NCBI GenBank assembly: GCA_025531455.1
Contig: JAMYHL010000008.1
Coordinates: 496,001-560,000, forward strand
Length of the DNA stretch: 64,000 nucleotides
Direction: 5' to 3'
From: Apiotrichum sp. Y4204
Lineage: Eukaryota; Basidiomycota; Tremellomycetes; Trichosporonales; Trichosporonaceae
Part shown: piece by piece, positions 41,353-52,708 of the stretch
How positions within the stretch are numbered: the stretch's first letter is position 1
Layout: every line of letters starts with the position of its first letter
Notes under the pieces: generated by a model
Told to the model about the DNA's origin: nothing
The model's input: the letters and a program-made list of their open reading frames with translations, nothing else
Databases searched by the model: none
Made by a program: the position numbers and the translations under genes

Positions 41353-41514
41353 ATGTCGTCCTCGCAGGCTCGCGCGCTCTCGCAGTTTGAAATCGTCAGT
41401 GAGCTCTTCACGCTCTGCAAGCTCGTCCAGAGAGATCAGAGACAACAAGGCGTTCGTACGATTATACATACAACGACAATACACACGACACTTCCTCCTC
41501 GCGCTTCCTTTTGA
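41353..41514 (+). CDS. Possible upstream ORF before the Ubp2-like gene
   Basis: A 53-residue frame begins MSSSQARALSQFEIVSELF and ends PPRASF. It starts at an ATG in a CACA context, 448 bp before the start of the deubiquitinase gene. The first 35 residues look protein-like (an amphipathic stretch), and the rest looks random. It could be a leader-encoded upstream ORF, the first exon of an unrecognised small gene, or chance. No family was recognised. Confidence 0.25.
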   Translation: MSSSQARALSQFEIVSELFTLCKLVQRDQRQQGVRTIIHTTTIHTTLPPRASF

Positions 41515-41638
41515 CTCACAACCACACCCCAACAAAGAGTCCACATCAAGAACGGAACAACAAAGCACGAAGTCCAATACTACGTATAGCCTCTAGTTGC
41601 GAGCCTACCAGCCCGTCTGGTATCCTGCACGGAGACAG

Positions 41639-41693
41639 GTGAGCCGTTTCGTATCTTCTTCTTCATTCCTCATTCCTCGCCACCTAACATCAG
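41639..41693 (+). other. Candidate 5'-leader intron of the Ubp2-like gene
   Basis: AG/GTGAGC at the donor, CACCTAACATCAG at the acceptor and a pyrimidine-rich body make this 55-bp stretch look like a genuine intron. It lies wholly before the ATG at 41801, so it would be spliced from the 5' untranslated leader. Confidence 0.45.
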
Positions 41694-41800
41694 GACACAG
41701 TCAGACACGTCCCCGTCTCTGGCTTGCCTCCGCTGTTCTGGGGCTAACTCTCAAGCTTTGGCGACTGTCACTGGCGCGTCAGTGTACGAGACCGTGAGCC

Positions 41801-44800
41801 ATGACTGCCCACGAGACAGACCCTGCTCCCGAGCCCTCGCCGCGTCGCCGCTCTTCCGAGACGACGGCATGGACCAACGAGCCGGCCCCTCCAGTGAATG
41901 CTACCCCTACGAGCGCAGCCACGGCTGTCGGGCCTTGGCCGATGCCTCCGAAGGTTCGGTCGTTGCCACCACCTCTAGGGCCACGACTTCCCACATCTCC
42001 GGGAACAGCGCACCGCACTGCATATATGATGTCGAGCGATCTCAAGGTGTCTCCCAATCGAGGGCCCTTGTCGTCTCAGCATACTTCCCCTGGCAAATCG
42101 GCTGGACTAGAGACGCCCGCGGACGTGGCACCGGTTTCCTCTGAACTCGCTTCCGGCGCTGATTCGGATAAAGGCGTCAAAGAGGATCCGCACCCTGGAG
42201 AGACACAGACGCAGCCTGAAGTTGAACCGCTTCCAGATTATTCTTACCGCTCGCCGGAGGCTGTTGTTGAACACATCGAGGACTCATGGACATCCCATCT
42301 TCCTCCAGGTGTGCTCGCGGAGCACTTGGGCGAAGACGATGGCGGGTGGGCCGTTAACGACAAGAGGAAGCTCAATACCCCAACCTATGCGATGGACGTC
42401 GATCCGCCGAGTCTCCCACCGTACACTCCGGAGATGGAGCGTCCATGTCTTGGCCCGGGCCAATGTGTCAAGCTGTGGATTGCCAACCTCCATGAACATC
42501 CGCTTTACCGGCCCATAGTATCTTCTCTTCCTCATCCGCTGGCCAAATCGTCTCCCAAGGTTCAACCCAAGTCTCCTGTCCGATCCATGTCCGCGATGTC
42601 TGATGGCGATGGTCACTCTACTGAGGTTCCCAGAGTTGAGCCCGAGTCTCTCACGCTGGACGACGTGCTCGAGGCTCTCCCGGGCGGAAAAGACGACTAT
42701 CAGAACTGGTACTTCTGCACTGACTGCTGGGCGTGGTTTCACGTGCTTAAAGGTGACGTTTTGGACCCCAATATTCCAACAATGGACGAGTGGCAGCGCA
42801 GCATGTCCTCGTCGTTCGATACCAACGAAAAGCTGGCCGAAGCGTGCGGGAATCGGCAAGGGGAGATCAGCCGTTACCGCGATCTTCTCTCAGCACGCGA
42901 AACCGCAACACATAACGATCCCCATTTCCATCCTTTCTTCGACTTGATTCCACCCACTAGCGAGACACGGATCGAACGTGTCGATGTGGAGGGTCATGTT
43001 GACAAATTCGTTCATCTCGAGGTGGACGACGCACCAGATCGCTACAAAGCCTCTACTGCGCCTCTCGAGGATGCAAGACTCTGGACAAGCTGCACAAGCA
43101 AGCATTGGATTTTTGTTGACAAAGGTCCTGTTCTTGGCCAGCTACCCCTACGTCTCGTCCGGGATTTCACTGCCGAGAAACAAGGAAACCCCGGGCCTGG
43201 ACAAACTGGGGTGGATAGCAGCATCGCCGCTTGGCAGTTGGTCAACACGTGAGTCTGGGATTACTACTGCGCTGACAGCAGCTTGCTTATAAACCCGCTG
43301 TTTAAAAACCAGCGTGGATGGGTTAAAATGTCCAACCCAACTTTCCAGAACAAAATAGGAGCGTCATTGACATCGTGAGCTTTCAGGGTGTAGACTACTT
43401 GAGCTGATCTTGAGATCACATCTGCTGTATCAGATGGGCTTCGCTTGCAATGAGAAGGAAGGAGAAGGTTATGTTGTGGGCCCGTTTACCCAAAACGAAA
43501 AGGTGACCGAGGACAACGTTCGACAAATGAACCGGTACATGGCCCGCACCTGGATTGAAGTGTCGCTGGCCCTTCAAATGTTCCAGAGGACTCGAAGTGA
43601 GTCATTGGGATGTGTTTGTGCTGATGACCAGGTGTGTCAATAACTGCCAACGAGTTCATACAGGGCAAAAGTTTGCAAGAAGAACTAGGTGAATGGCTCA
43701 ACGCGAGTCAGTTGCCCACTCTGTCCCTCAAGTTTGAACGAAAGTATGCCCCATCTCTGGAAGCCCTCGGCGTCAGCGATAGCGATGTGGTGGAGACTGT
43801 ATCTCGGGCCTACGACCTACAAGTGTCAGATGATCAGCAAAACATACCCTTGTACCTGAGCGCACTGGAGAAGCTGTCACACGCGGCCGTAGCCGGCACA
43901 GAGGTTCTCCAGATCAAGGTAGCCACTGAACGTTCGCTGGAGAGATTCACGAAAGGTGGGGAAGAACCGTCTGAACATGGCTCACTCTTCAGAGGACCTT
44001 GACGCCGCGTACCACCGACTTGGATTTACTCAAGATTATGTGAAGGGGGTATTGCTGGACGATATGAGCGATTTGACAAACGAATGGGTTTTGGACGAGC
44101 ACCGCAAAGCGATGGATCGTGCTACGGATTCTACCGCTCGCGCAGAAATCGCCCAGGCGCTGGGAATCATTGGCAGAGCCCGCAATGATCCCCTTATGCT
44201 CCAGATCGCGCGCAATGGGGGCGTCTACCTCTCTCTGGCACAGGCATACGAGGAGTTTAGCATCACACCCGATTCCAACATCGATGACGAACTCCTTATC
44301 ATGTAAGAACCCCATCTCCTCGAGACCTGACCGTACAGGCAATACGAGACTTGGATCTCTGATCGGCCCTCACGGGCAGATCACTACCGCCAGGCGTTGT
44401 CGATAATCGCTGACGCGCCGGGTCAGGAACGTCCTGTCTTGCAGGCCTTCCTTCAAGGCAAAGACAGTGAGTATACGGGTTATCATGCTCTGACATTCAG
44501 TCTCTGAATTCCAACCTGTGGCTCGTCGTGATATTCCGACTGGTTTGAGGAATATTGGGTGAGTTACCTGATTAATTTGTGAAGACACTAACGTCAAGTA
44601 ATACCTGCTATCTCAATTCGGTGCTTCAGTTTCTCTATGCCATCAAACCGATCCGCGAGGCGGTAATGGCATTCGAGGAGCTGTCCCCTTCAGCTCCAGA
44701 CCCGGAAGAGACCGAAAAGGAAATGGAGAAGCGGGTCAAAGTCCAGTCCTCTCGTCGATGTGAGTTTTGCCAATGTCGTTTTCACTAATCCTCGTTCAGT

Positions 44801-46774
44801 TGTTGGCCTCCTGCGCGAGCTTTTCAACGATATGTACACGACAAGTGCCAAATCGGTTGTGCCTAAGGAGGAGCTCGCACGGCTTGCGATTCTCCCTGTG
44901 GATCTTGTCGGAGAACGCAAGGACGCCATACCTCGGCTTGTTATCCCACAGAGCCGCGTAACTATCGACTCTATCCCTGAAGCTCTTTCCCCTGACTCGA
45001 CGACTATCTCATCTGGAGCAGCAACGGCTGCTGACTCGCGGACCACCTCACCTCCTTCCACACCGCCTGACTGCTCCCCGACTGTATCTCCCACCCGCCG
45101 AGCCTCGATACTTGGAAAGCGCTCAAGCCATGATCGGGAATCCGCGTTTGGCGGGTCGGAGGAGCGTCTTCGTCGGCTGACCAATGCTTCTGACAAGGAC
45201 ATGATGGCGCTGGATAATGCTGAGGAACGCCTTCCTGAAGCCTTAGAGTCGGATGTTGACATGGAGCCACGGAACCCTGTGACACGTGAAGACAGTGAGA
45301 TGCCGAGCACGAGCTTGTCGCAACTCGGAATCACATCGCCATTGCAGGAGGTTGGAACTGCTGCCGAAGTTCCAGCAACGCAGTCTGCGACCTCTGAGTC
45401 CACGCCAGGGCCTCTGTTGCCACCAGTGGGACCGCCCCCTCTGCCGCCTCGTCGCCGTCAGTCGACCGCACTTGTGGCAGCAGAGAAGTTTGGCCTTCAA
45501 CAAGACGCTGCTGAGATCCTGATCAACGTCTTGGCGCAACTTGAATACGCGGTCGAGGCCCCTGCGGACGGAGACATGCCATCCAAAAACCTCATCTCCG
45601 CGTTGTTTTCCGCCAAGTTCCGTCAACAAATGATCCTTAAATCTGCAGATGGGTCGGAAACGGAGTCGCCTGCGCCAGTCGACTCTGTCTTCGTCCATCC
45701 TATTATTGGTGTGGAGGAGGAGGGAAAGGACCTTTACGATTGCCTTGCCGAACTCTATCTCGGCGGAGCGGAGATTGAGTATGAGGGCAAGAAGGGCTAC
45801 AAGATGGACTTGATCGACGAACTTCCTCCTATGTTGTACATTCAGATGCGGGTGAGTTGCGTCCTCTTATCAAAAGCTAATGGCAGCGCTCTCAATACGA
45901 CTATGTTATGAGAAGGCAGACGAAGACCAATACACACATTCCGTTTGACCGCACGCTGGTCATGGATCGCTTCCTCTCCGGGGCGGACGCGGCGAAGCGA
46001 GAGCGCTCTATCGCGCTGACGCGCGAGATGATGCGCATGCGTGCGAGGCGTCACGAGCTCAAGAACCACAAGCCCCTGTCGATTCCGGAGACATTCCGCT
46101 TCGTGCGTGAAGCACTCGAAGCGGATGCCACCATGTCTGCGCTGGGTCTCAAACGTGATGGGGACACTCTGGTTGATTTGGATGATGATGTCCTGCCGGC
46201 CTCAATGCTTGACGGGCTAGGCGATCAGGCGACTGCGGCGGAAAAAGAGATCTCTCAGCTCGAGAACAAGCTCCCGGTCGCGAAGAAGGAGCTAGAGGAG
46301 CTCTGGGATGGCCAGAACCATGTCGAATACGAGCTCGTCTCCGTATTCGTTCACGGTGGTACTGGCACAGGTGGACATTACTGGACATACCAGGCAAATC
46401 TCCCCACAGACGGTAGGTAGCTGCAACCTCTCACAAACGCAGCTCCCACGACTGACATGACAGGAAACAAGTTTTTCTACTACTCGGATGAGACCGTCAA
46501 GGAAGTGGAGGCCGACGAGGTGTTCGCAGACAAGAGTGCCAAGGGTGTCGCCCCGGCGCTGCTGTGCTACGTCCGCAAAGATCGCAATCTGGTTGATACC
46601 CTACATCGCGAGGCAGAGCCCGTGATCGACCTCACTGGAGGTGACGACGACGCGAACTCACTGTCGCACACCTACGCAGACAGCGAGCGCAGCGACGTGA
46701 TCCCCATGCCGCAGGACGTCATGGCCCCACAGCCAGTCACTCGCGTCACTGGCCCATTTATGGCCCTCGCATAG
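41801..46774 (+). CDS. Ubp2-type ubiquitin carboxyl-terminal hydrolase
   Basis: Cysteine protease of the USP family; Ubp2 trims Lys63-linked chains and opposes Rsp5 in endocytosis and sorting. Eleven exons: 41801-43248, 43282-43374, 43415-43596, 43632-43955, 43993-44302, 44339-44466, 44501-44558, 44599-44759, 44800-45851, 45887-46412 and 46464-46774, giving 1530 residues. The first 850 residues form the long Ubp2-type N-terminal region, with a Pro/Ser-rich head and a CxxC-bearing patch (WYFCTDCWAWFHV). The catalytic domain begins at GLRNIGNTCYLNSVLQFLY, with nucleophile Cys about 851. The QQDAAE box follows a 250-residue, Ser/Thr-rich insert. The His box GGHYWTYQ has catalytic His about 1416, and YYSDETV supplies the acid residue. 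All three catalytic positions are intact, so the enzyme should be active. Introns are 33-51 nt; the first has tandem acceptors at 43278 and 43281. Confidence 0.93.
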
Positions 46775-47362
46775 ATACAGATAATGGGAAGATCAGGATG
46801 GGACGCAGGGCCTGTAGAGTTGTTATAAGCGTACAGCATTGCATTTTTGTGTATGAGGCCTAGTTGCCTGTGGCATGTTTGAGATGGTCGCTAGAGGACT
46901 CCCAGTCATTTCACGAGCAGAAGTTGCCGGTTTCATTGACCAGACGCCGCTGATCGCTCTGGTGCATACAGTAGGAAACGAATCTTCCACAAGTCTGGGC
47001 CACTCCGTTCACGGAATAGGTTGCTCGTTGTGGCACTGGTCTCCTATCAACGTCGGTTCATCTTCCATCAGATGACAATTATGACTCCACACGTCACCTA
47101 CTCACAGCCTAATTTACTGTTTACAGCAGGCAACCAGCCGACGTCATGACTTCGATTTCCCACGAACCCAATGGCAACATGGCGACGACCACCTCCCCTC
47201 GATACAGCAGGTACGCTGCGATGGACGTCTTCGAGCGAGGGATACATATATGGGGCGGGGCTGGACCTGGGCCGCGCTTTACTAGCATGGACTCTGTCTG
47301 CCTCTCACCGATTCTGACTAAGACAGCGGCTTTGACGACTTGACTTCAAAACGACCCCCAGA
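46775..47362. promoter_or_regulatory. Upstream region of the glutaminase gene
   Basis: This 588-bp interval holds the 3' end of the deubiquitinase gene and the glutaminase promoter. It contains a TATA-like CATATAT at 245-251 of the 47-kb block (47245-47251), about 112 bp before the ATG at 47363. It also contains an in-frame candidate first exon at 47146-47210. Confidence 0.5.
47146..47210 (+). other. Candidate alternative first exon of the glutaminase
   Basis: An ATG at 47146 opens MTSISHEPNGNMATTTSPRY and reaches a donor, CAG/GTACGC, at 47211. Joining it to the acceptor ACCCCCAG ending at 47361 gives AG+A = Arg and then the Met at 47363, in frame. A branch-like CTGACT lies upstream of the acceptor. 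It would add 22 residues. The TATA-like element inside this intron suggests that a shorter transcript may start downstream instead. Confidence 0.4.
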
Positions 47363-48809
47363 ATGTCCTCCGACAAGAAGACGGGGAAGGACCCCAACGC
47401 GCACCCGAACGTGGTCATCCAGTCGCCGATCAGCGACTACCTGAAGCAGCTGGTCACCGACTGCAGCAAGGACAACTCTGGCGCGAACGCGAGCTACATC
47501 CCCGAGCTGAAGAATGTAAATCCCGACCAGATTGGCGCATGCGTAGCGACCCTCGACGGCTACGTGTACGTGCACGGGGACACGGAGGCCGAGTTCAGCA
47601 TCCAGTCTGTGTCCAAGCCATTCGTGTATGCGCTCGCTATCAAGGAGCACGGGCTCGACTGGGTGCTCAAACGTGTGGACGTCGAGCCCTCCGGCGAGGC
47701 ATTCAACGAACTCGCGCTCGATGGGGACAAGCTCCCCAAGAACCCGATGATCAACGCCGGCGCCATGACCACGCACTCGCTCATCGGCGAGGGCAAGCTT
47801 ACCTGGGAGGAACGCTTCGAGCGCATCCGCGCCTTCCTCTCCGAGTTTGCCGGCCGCGAGCTCGGCGTCGACGACGGCTCGTACACCTCTGAAATCTCGA
47901 CCGCGTACCGCAACTTTTCGATTGCGTACATGCTCAAAAACTACAACACGGTCAAGGGCGACCCCGACGACATTGTCCGCGGATACACCCGCCAGTGCGC
48001 TATCCAGCTCACGGCCCGTGACCTCGCCCAGATGGGCGCGACCTTCGCCAACGGTGGAAAGCAGCCCGTCACGGGAAAGCAGGTCATTTCGCCCGAGATT
48101 GTGCGCCAGGTGCTTTCGGTCATGTTCACTTGTGGTGGGTATCGAGAATATTACAATGCGTCCAGGTAGCTCACTCCCAGGCATGTACAACGAGGCGGGT
48201 CACTGGACGTGCGAGGTCGGCTTCCCCGCGAAGAGCGGCGTGTCGGGGTGCATCCTCGGTGTGCTGCCGGGCAACATGGGCATTGCGACGTTCTCGCCGC
48301 GTCTCGACTCGTTTGGAAACTCGGTCCGCGGTGTGAGGATGTACCGTCAGATCAGCGACGACATGGTGCTGCACATGATGCTCCCGCCGCCACATGCCCG
48401 CACGGTGATTCGGCAGGATCGCCTCCTGCGCTCCTCGACGGGCGAGCACGCATTGGAGATCTCGCTGATGGGAACCATTAATTTTACCGCTACCGAGCGT
48501 ATCGTCCGCGTCCTCCAATCCCGCACGGCGCGTGGAAAGAAGAAGGTCGGCAACCTCGTCATCGACCTCACCCGCGTCGACGAGACTTACCCCGTCGCCA
48601 AGCGCATTCTGCACCAGGGCTTCTGCCGCCTCCGCAAGGCCGGGCACCACATCACCCTCGTCGACCCCGATGGTAACCTTGGCAAGAAGCCCGGCGACAA
48701 GCTTACGCCCGACACGGATGGCGTGGATAAGGTCATTGGCGACATGTCATCGTATGATAAGTGGGAGAAGGTTCCGCTGGATCCTGAGATGCTCGTGCTT
48801 GACGGGTAA
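47363..48809 (+). CDS. Glutaminase with C-terminal STAS domain
   Basis: Hydrolyses L-glutamine to glutamate and ammonia through the serine-beta-lactamase-like GlsA fold. Exons 47363-48134 and 48181-48809 give 466 residues. The catalytic S-x-x-K is Ser82-Val-Ser-Lys85 (FSIQSVSKPF). NPMINAGAM (about 130-140), YRNFSIAYML and GYTRQCAIQL carry the conserved Asn and Tyr positions, and FPAKSGVSGCILGVLPG is the second family signature. Residues from about 345 (ALEISLMGTINFTATERIV, VIDLTRVDETYPVAKRIL) form a STAS domain, the anti-sigma-factor-antagonist fold often used for regulatory binding. No signal or mitochondrial leader is evident, so it is probably cytosolic. The single 46-nt intron lies before the second signature. 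The start may lie upstream at 47146. Fusion to STAS is known in some bacterial glutaminases. Confidence 0.9.
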
Positions 48810-49364
48810 AAGTGAATGCTGTAAGAAGTGTATGAATTCGTTGGAAGCAGGGATACACAGAGTTCTTGAGACTGCCCCCCAGTTGACAGACACTAAACGT
48901 TCAAAGATATGTTCATGATTTTTAGTGATTTATTTGTCTCTGATTGACTTGTCCGGTTTCCGACGCTCAACCCTCGTCACGAACTCTCCTCTGCTCCATG
49001 CTGAATAGTCAGGCAATGACTACTGCATGATATCAGCGGCTCTTCCGCCGCCGCGCGGAACGTAGAAGGTAGTGGAGGGCTCCGACGGAGCCGTCGACGG
49101 ATTGTAATGTCGACGGAAACTCTAACCAACCAGCACCGCCCTCCTAACCATAACATTCTTATCTGCGTCAGCTACTGTAAGCGCCACAGACGTTGTTTAT
49201 TCCATTGGGAGACGATCCGTGGACATGCAGGCTTTCAAGGGTTCCAATGACAAGCACGACCCACAGCTCGTCCTGACTGCTTCTTGCCACCGGCAGCGTG
49301 TCTGAACAATGTGGCATATCCTGTATCACCATAGTACATCATACAAATAGGACAAAGCGGTGCT
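48810..49364. other. Convergent 3' region
   Basis: This 555-bp region lies between the stop codons of the glutaminase (+) and the unknown membrane protein (-). It should hold both 3' ends. Nothing coding was recognised. Confidence 0.55.
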
Positions 49365-50575
49365 TTATCTTAACCGCGAGTCGACGGTATACTCGCTGTC
49401 CAAAGACTGCTTGCTTTCGCGCTGGCGTCCCCTCACGAGCGTGGTGCGGAAGTCGTACACGGCCGCCGCTGGGGGTTCGAAGGGGTTATGAGTCGTTGGC
49501 CGAGGCGTGTCGTCAGAGTAGATGGACGCCGCGGACCATTGGCCCGACAGCGGCGTGGCGTTATCCGCGCGGGATATACTTTCGGGCACACCGAGAGATT
49601 CCTCGAGGTTGGCGAATCGCTTGTTATATGCTCGCGGTCCTGTGGCTGTCGAGTAGACTGAGGCGGCGGACCATTGACCGGAGACAGGGGGAACTGTCAG
49701 AGCCGAGCGAGATGTTGGATGCTGTGTGGCTGGCAATACGACTGGCGAGGAGCGTTCGATCTCGGAAGTGAGCGGCCGCGGCGGCCGCTTGGGAACCGGT
49801 GCAAGTGGTGCTGTTAGAGGGGCCGGGCGGAGGTGCACAGAGTTGTAGCCTGACCGCGGGCGCACAATCACACTCTCGAGGTCTGTTGTGAGTCTTCGTC
49901 CTACTAGGTTCCAGACAGATTTATAGTCTATGTGACCGTTCTGTCCCATGTCCCAGTTGCTTGTGCCACAAGTGACAACTCACCTTCATCGCTGAGCTCG
50001 GGGATCGTCTGCAGCGGATCTCCGCCAGGGGGATCGTAGGCGGGCTGACTGAGAGGATTATAGACGGGCGGGATGAGCATCGGCAGTGGCGCCGAGATGG
50101 ACGTCTGACTGGCAGGGGAGATCTGCCGTGTCATTTCCGTTCTGGGTCCCCGTTAGCAGAGGAACAGAGCTTTGTTATGTTGCAAGTTCTGAAAAGCCTG
50201 TACCCACTTGGTTTTCCGTCTACTACGGCGTCTGCAGCACAGCCAGATACAGAGCGCGATAAGACTGCCGACCACAATACTTCCAGCCTGCCCGTGAGTA
50301 TTACTGCTGCCGCAGGAGGAACCTACCACCAGGGTAACGATGATGCCTGTGTGCATCCCCGAACTGTACGTCGTTGGGACGACCATCGCACGGTGGTGAC
50401 TTGCTGTTGGGGACTGGGACCCCACAGCGGCTTGAGCATGGGGGGTATGAGTGGAAGCGGGGTTGAGGGATAAAGAGGCGGCACCAGGCGTGTTGACGGG
50501 AGTGGGTTCGATCGTGTCCTCCGCGCTCGCCGCCAGGGCGACACCCACAACGAGACTGACCCAGCGAACGAGCAT
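49365..50575 (-). CDS. Single-pass membrane protein, unknown function
   Basis: Exons 50575-50327, 50287-50208, 50141-49984 and 49882-49365 give 334 residues. A signal peptide spans about 1-18 (MLVRWVSLVVGVALAASA). A Ser/Thr/Pro/Ala-rich ectodomain of about 60 residues follows, then one transmembrane helix (IIVTLVAGSIVVGSLIALCIW) and a CCRRRSRRKTK stop-transfer patch. The cytosolic tail has two copies of SGQWSAAS(V/I)YS about 45 residues apart, plus a Pro-rich linker. The layout resembles fungal Wsc/Mid2-type or mucin-like sensors, but no Cys-rich WSC domain is present, so no function is assigned. The first intron (39 nt, donor GTAGGT) lies inside the membrane helix and is a multiple of three; retaining it would break the helix with a Gly/Ser/Cys-rich insert. 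Confidence 0.6.
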
Positions 50576-52708
50576 GCTAGTGAAGAAGCGAGGCGATCAT
50601 CGACAAGATGAAAAGTGAGTGTACGGAGTGGGAGTTGGCCGTCAGTGTCATGAGCAGGACTCATGTATTTAGCCCGGCAGGTCAGGCTACGCGTCTCCTT
50701 TCTTGCCGCGCGATGCTCGCGGCCGACTGCGCTGTTTGTACATGTGTACAACGAGAATCGCCGGCGAGCTGCCCATGTGTAAGTGAAACCGAGGTGTTGT
50801 GAGGAGCCGCGGGTTGTGTCGTGAGGAGCAATCGGCCTAGATTTAGTTTACACGCGGCCACGATTCCAGCGACTCCGACGGTATCCGAACGCGGACCCGC
50901 ACCTTTGGGTGCTGTGAGAAAAGTGAGATGCCGCTGGAGGAGAGAAGAAAAAGATATACAGCCCGCGCAGCTAGTCCGACAGCACGAGGCGCGCCGACGG
51001 AAACCCCTCTCACAGCTGCAACACCAGGGCGGCCGGTCGCAGGGTGGCAAAGCCTGGCTCTTGTCGCACGCCCGTCGCAGCGATCCAGGCCTGGCTTCTC
51101 AGGTCCCCCAGGCCCCCTCGAACATGACGACCTCCCCGGGAATCTATAGGTACCATAAAGAGTGGGAAGACCTTGAAACTCGAACGGGAACTGCATGACT
51201 GGAGGACATGGAGAGAATTTCTCGTGGTGTGGTTGTCATTTCGCGGCGCGGATGTGGTGGCTGTGCAGTGGAGCAACTCATGTGGCCAAAGAGGATCTAA
51301 CCATCGCGGCCCGCACGCATCAACAGGTCTGTTGCACGACGTGTTGTGGCCTTGTGGCCACGATGTTGTCACGTCCTGGGCGCCAGCAGATGACCGGCAT
51401 GCGTCGGTCCGTCGGCGGGTTCGCGATCCGTCGCGACCAACCAGCTTACGAGCCACAGATGCCTGCGCCACATGTTTATCGTCTGGGTTGCTGCCGCAAG
51501 TGCCCTGCATCTGCGCACGGCCCGGTGAGGTGCCCCATCCCCCATGGACGCGAGCCCAGGCTCAACACGGCCTGCAGCCTGTGAACCAGTGGGAAAGAAG
51601 TCAAGAAGCCAACGCGTCGTACACGTCAACAGGATGGAGGGTGAGGGCGGCAGGCAGCCAGACGATATGCGTTCCGAACATGTCTGCAAGTCGGTCTCTT
51701 CTCACGAGCTCACAGCTCCCGATATCCCGATCTCGGGCATATACATGTCAGTCACTGCAGTTCAGCAGGTGCCATGGCAACAATCTCGACAGTTTCCCAT
51801 CCTTTTCTCAGATCTCGGAGACATCCAGTAAAATAGCAGCAACGCGCTCGGGTACTAATGCAGCCCATTACTTTGATTACCATGCGACGCGCTAGCACCC
51901 TTCGAGTTGTTACTGCTACTGCTCTGTGCTCTGTTACCCTGACCGTTCTTCGGCTCCGCAGGGATTCTCATGTCGCGAAGTGAGACCTTACGTCACTGAT
52001 CACAATCGTGGGACAAGCTGAACGCGTGCATGTACGTGTAGTGCAGGATCGCAGGAGTAACCACACGACATCGGCTCTTGCTATCATCACTCGAGAGATG
52101 CAGAACCGCAGAGAGTGTTCTTGCGACTTGCCAGCTGGCGGCCCGTGTCCCAGTCTAGCCAGTCTCAACGGGTAGATCTTGCGCCCGTTGTCCAGCGTAT
52201 AAAGAGCCAATCTTCCAACTGCCATCCCTCCTTTCGATCTTGATGTGAATCACCTTCCCGTTGATCGTCCTTGTCCTTGATCGTTCACACATGCACATCG
52301 ATATTGCGCGCAACGTCCAGCGCCCTGGCGCAAACTGCCGGCGTAGCTGCGTGTCCACTCTTGCTTGATCGCTCAGCGTGACCATCGCCAATGGAAAGTT
52401 TGGCGACCAGCAAGCGACCCAATATCCCCATCCTGCGTGGGCGCCAGGGGGTCATTTGTGGGTTATTTGTGGGCATCCGCGGGGCCCATGTGCAACGATG
52501 GCATACCGCGCCTCCGTCCGCACACCACGTCACAGCGTGTGGCGTGCGCTTTCCGGTTCACGGCCATGCCCGACATAACCTTGCCATATAAGCGCTCGCT
52601 TGTGTTAAACGCAGAGCTCCCCCTCTCGTCTTCGTCTCTATCGCCCCTGTTCCATCCCCAGCCCTCCTTTCCAACGTCTCACCACTGATTCACTTACCCA
52701 TAACCATC
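50576..52708. promoter_or_regulatory. 2.1-kb divergent intergenic region
   Basis: It separates the unknown membrane-protein gene (-) and the short-chain dehydrogenase gene (+). Frames of up to 240 residues (51173-51895 +) have no domain, signal or splice logic and are not called. A TATA-like CATATAAGC lies at 52585-52593, about 120 bp before the dehydrogenase ATG, and is followed by a CT-rich leader. Confidence 0.5.
52585..52593 (+). promoter_or_regulatory. TATA-like element of the dehydrogenase gene
   Basis: CATATAAGC sits about 120 bp upstream of the ATG at 52709. The intervening leader is rich in C and T (CCCCCTCTCGTCTTCGTC and CCCCAGCCCTCCTTTCC), a common promoter layout in basidiomycete genes with strong expression. 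Confidence 0.45.

Larger units (their letters stand above)
40994..41800. promoter_or_regulatory. Divergent promoter region, Nup2-like / Ubp2-like
   Basis: These 807 bp separate two divergent start codons. The half nearest the deubiquitinase contains a 53-codon open frame (41353-41514) and a candidate 5'-leader intron (41639-41693). The half nearest the nucleoporin shows no clear element. Confidence 0.5.

Noticed and set aside
51173..51895. 240-codon frame between the unknown membrane protein and the dehydrogenase
   Set aside because: Mixed composition with no signal peptide, membrane segment, domain or splice continuation.
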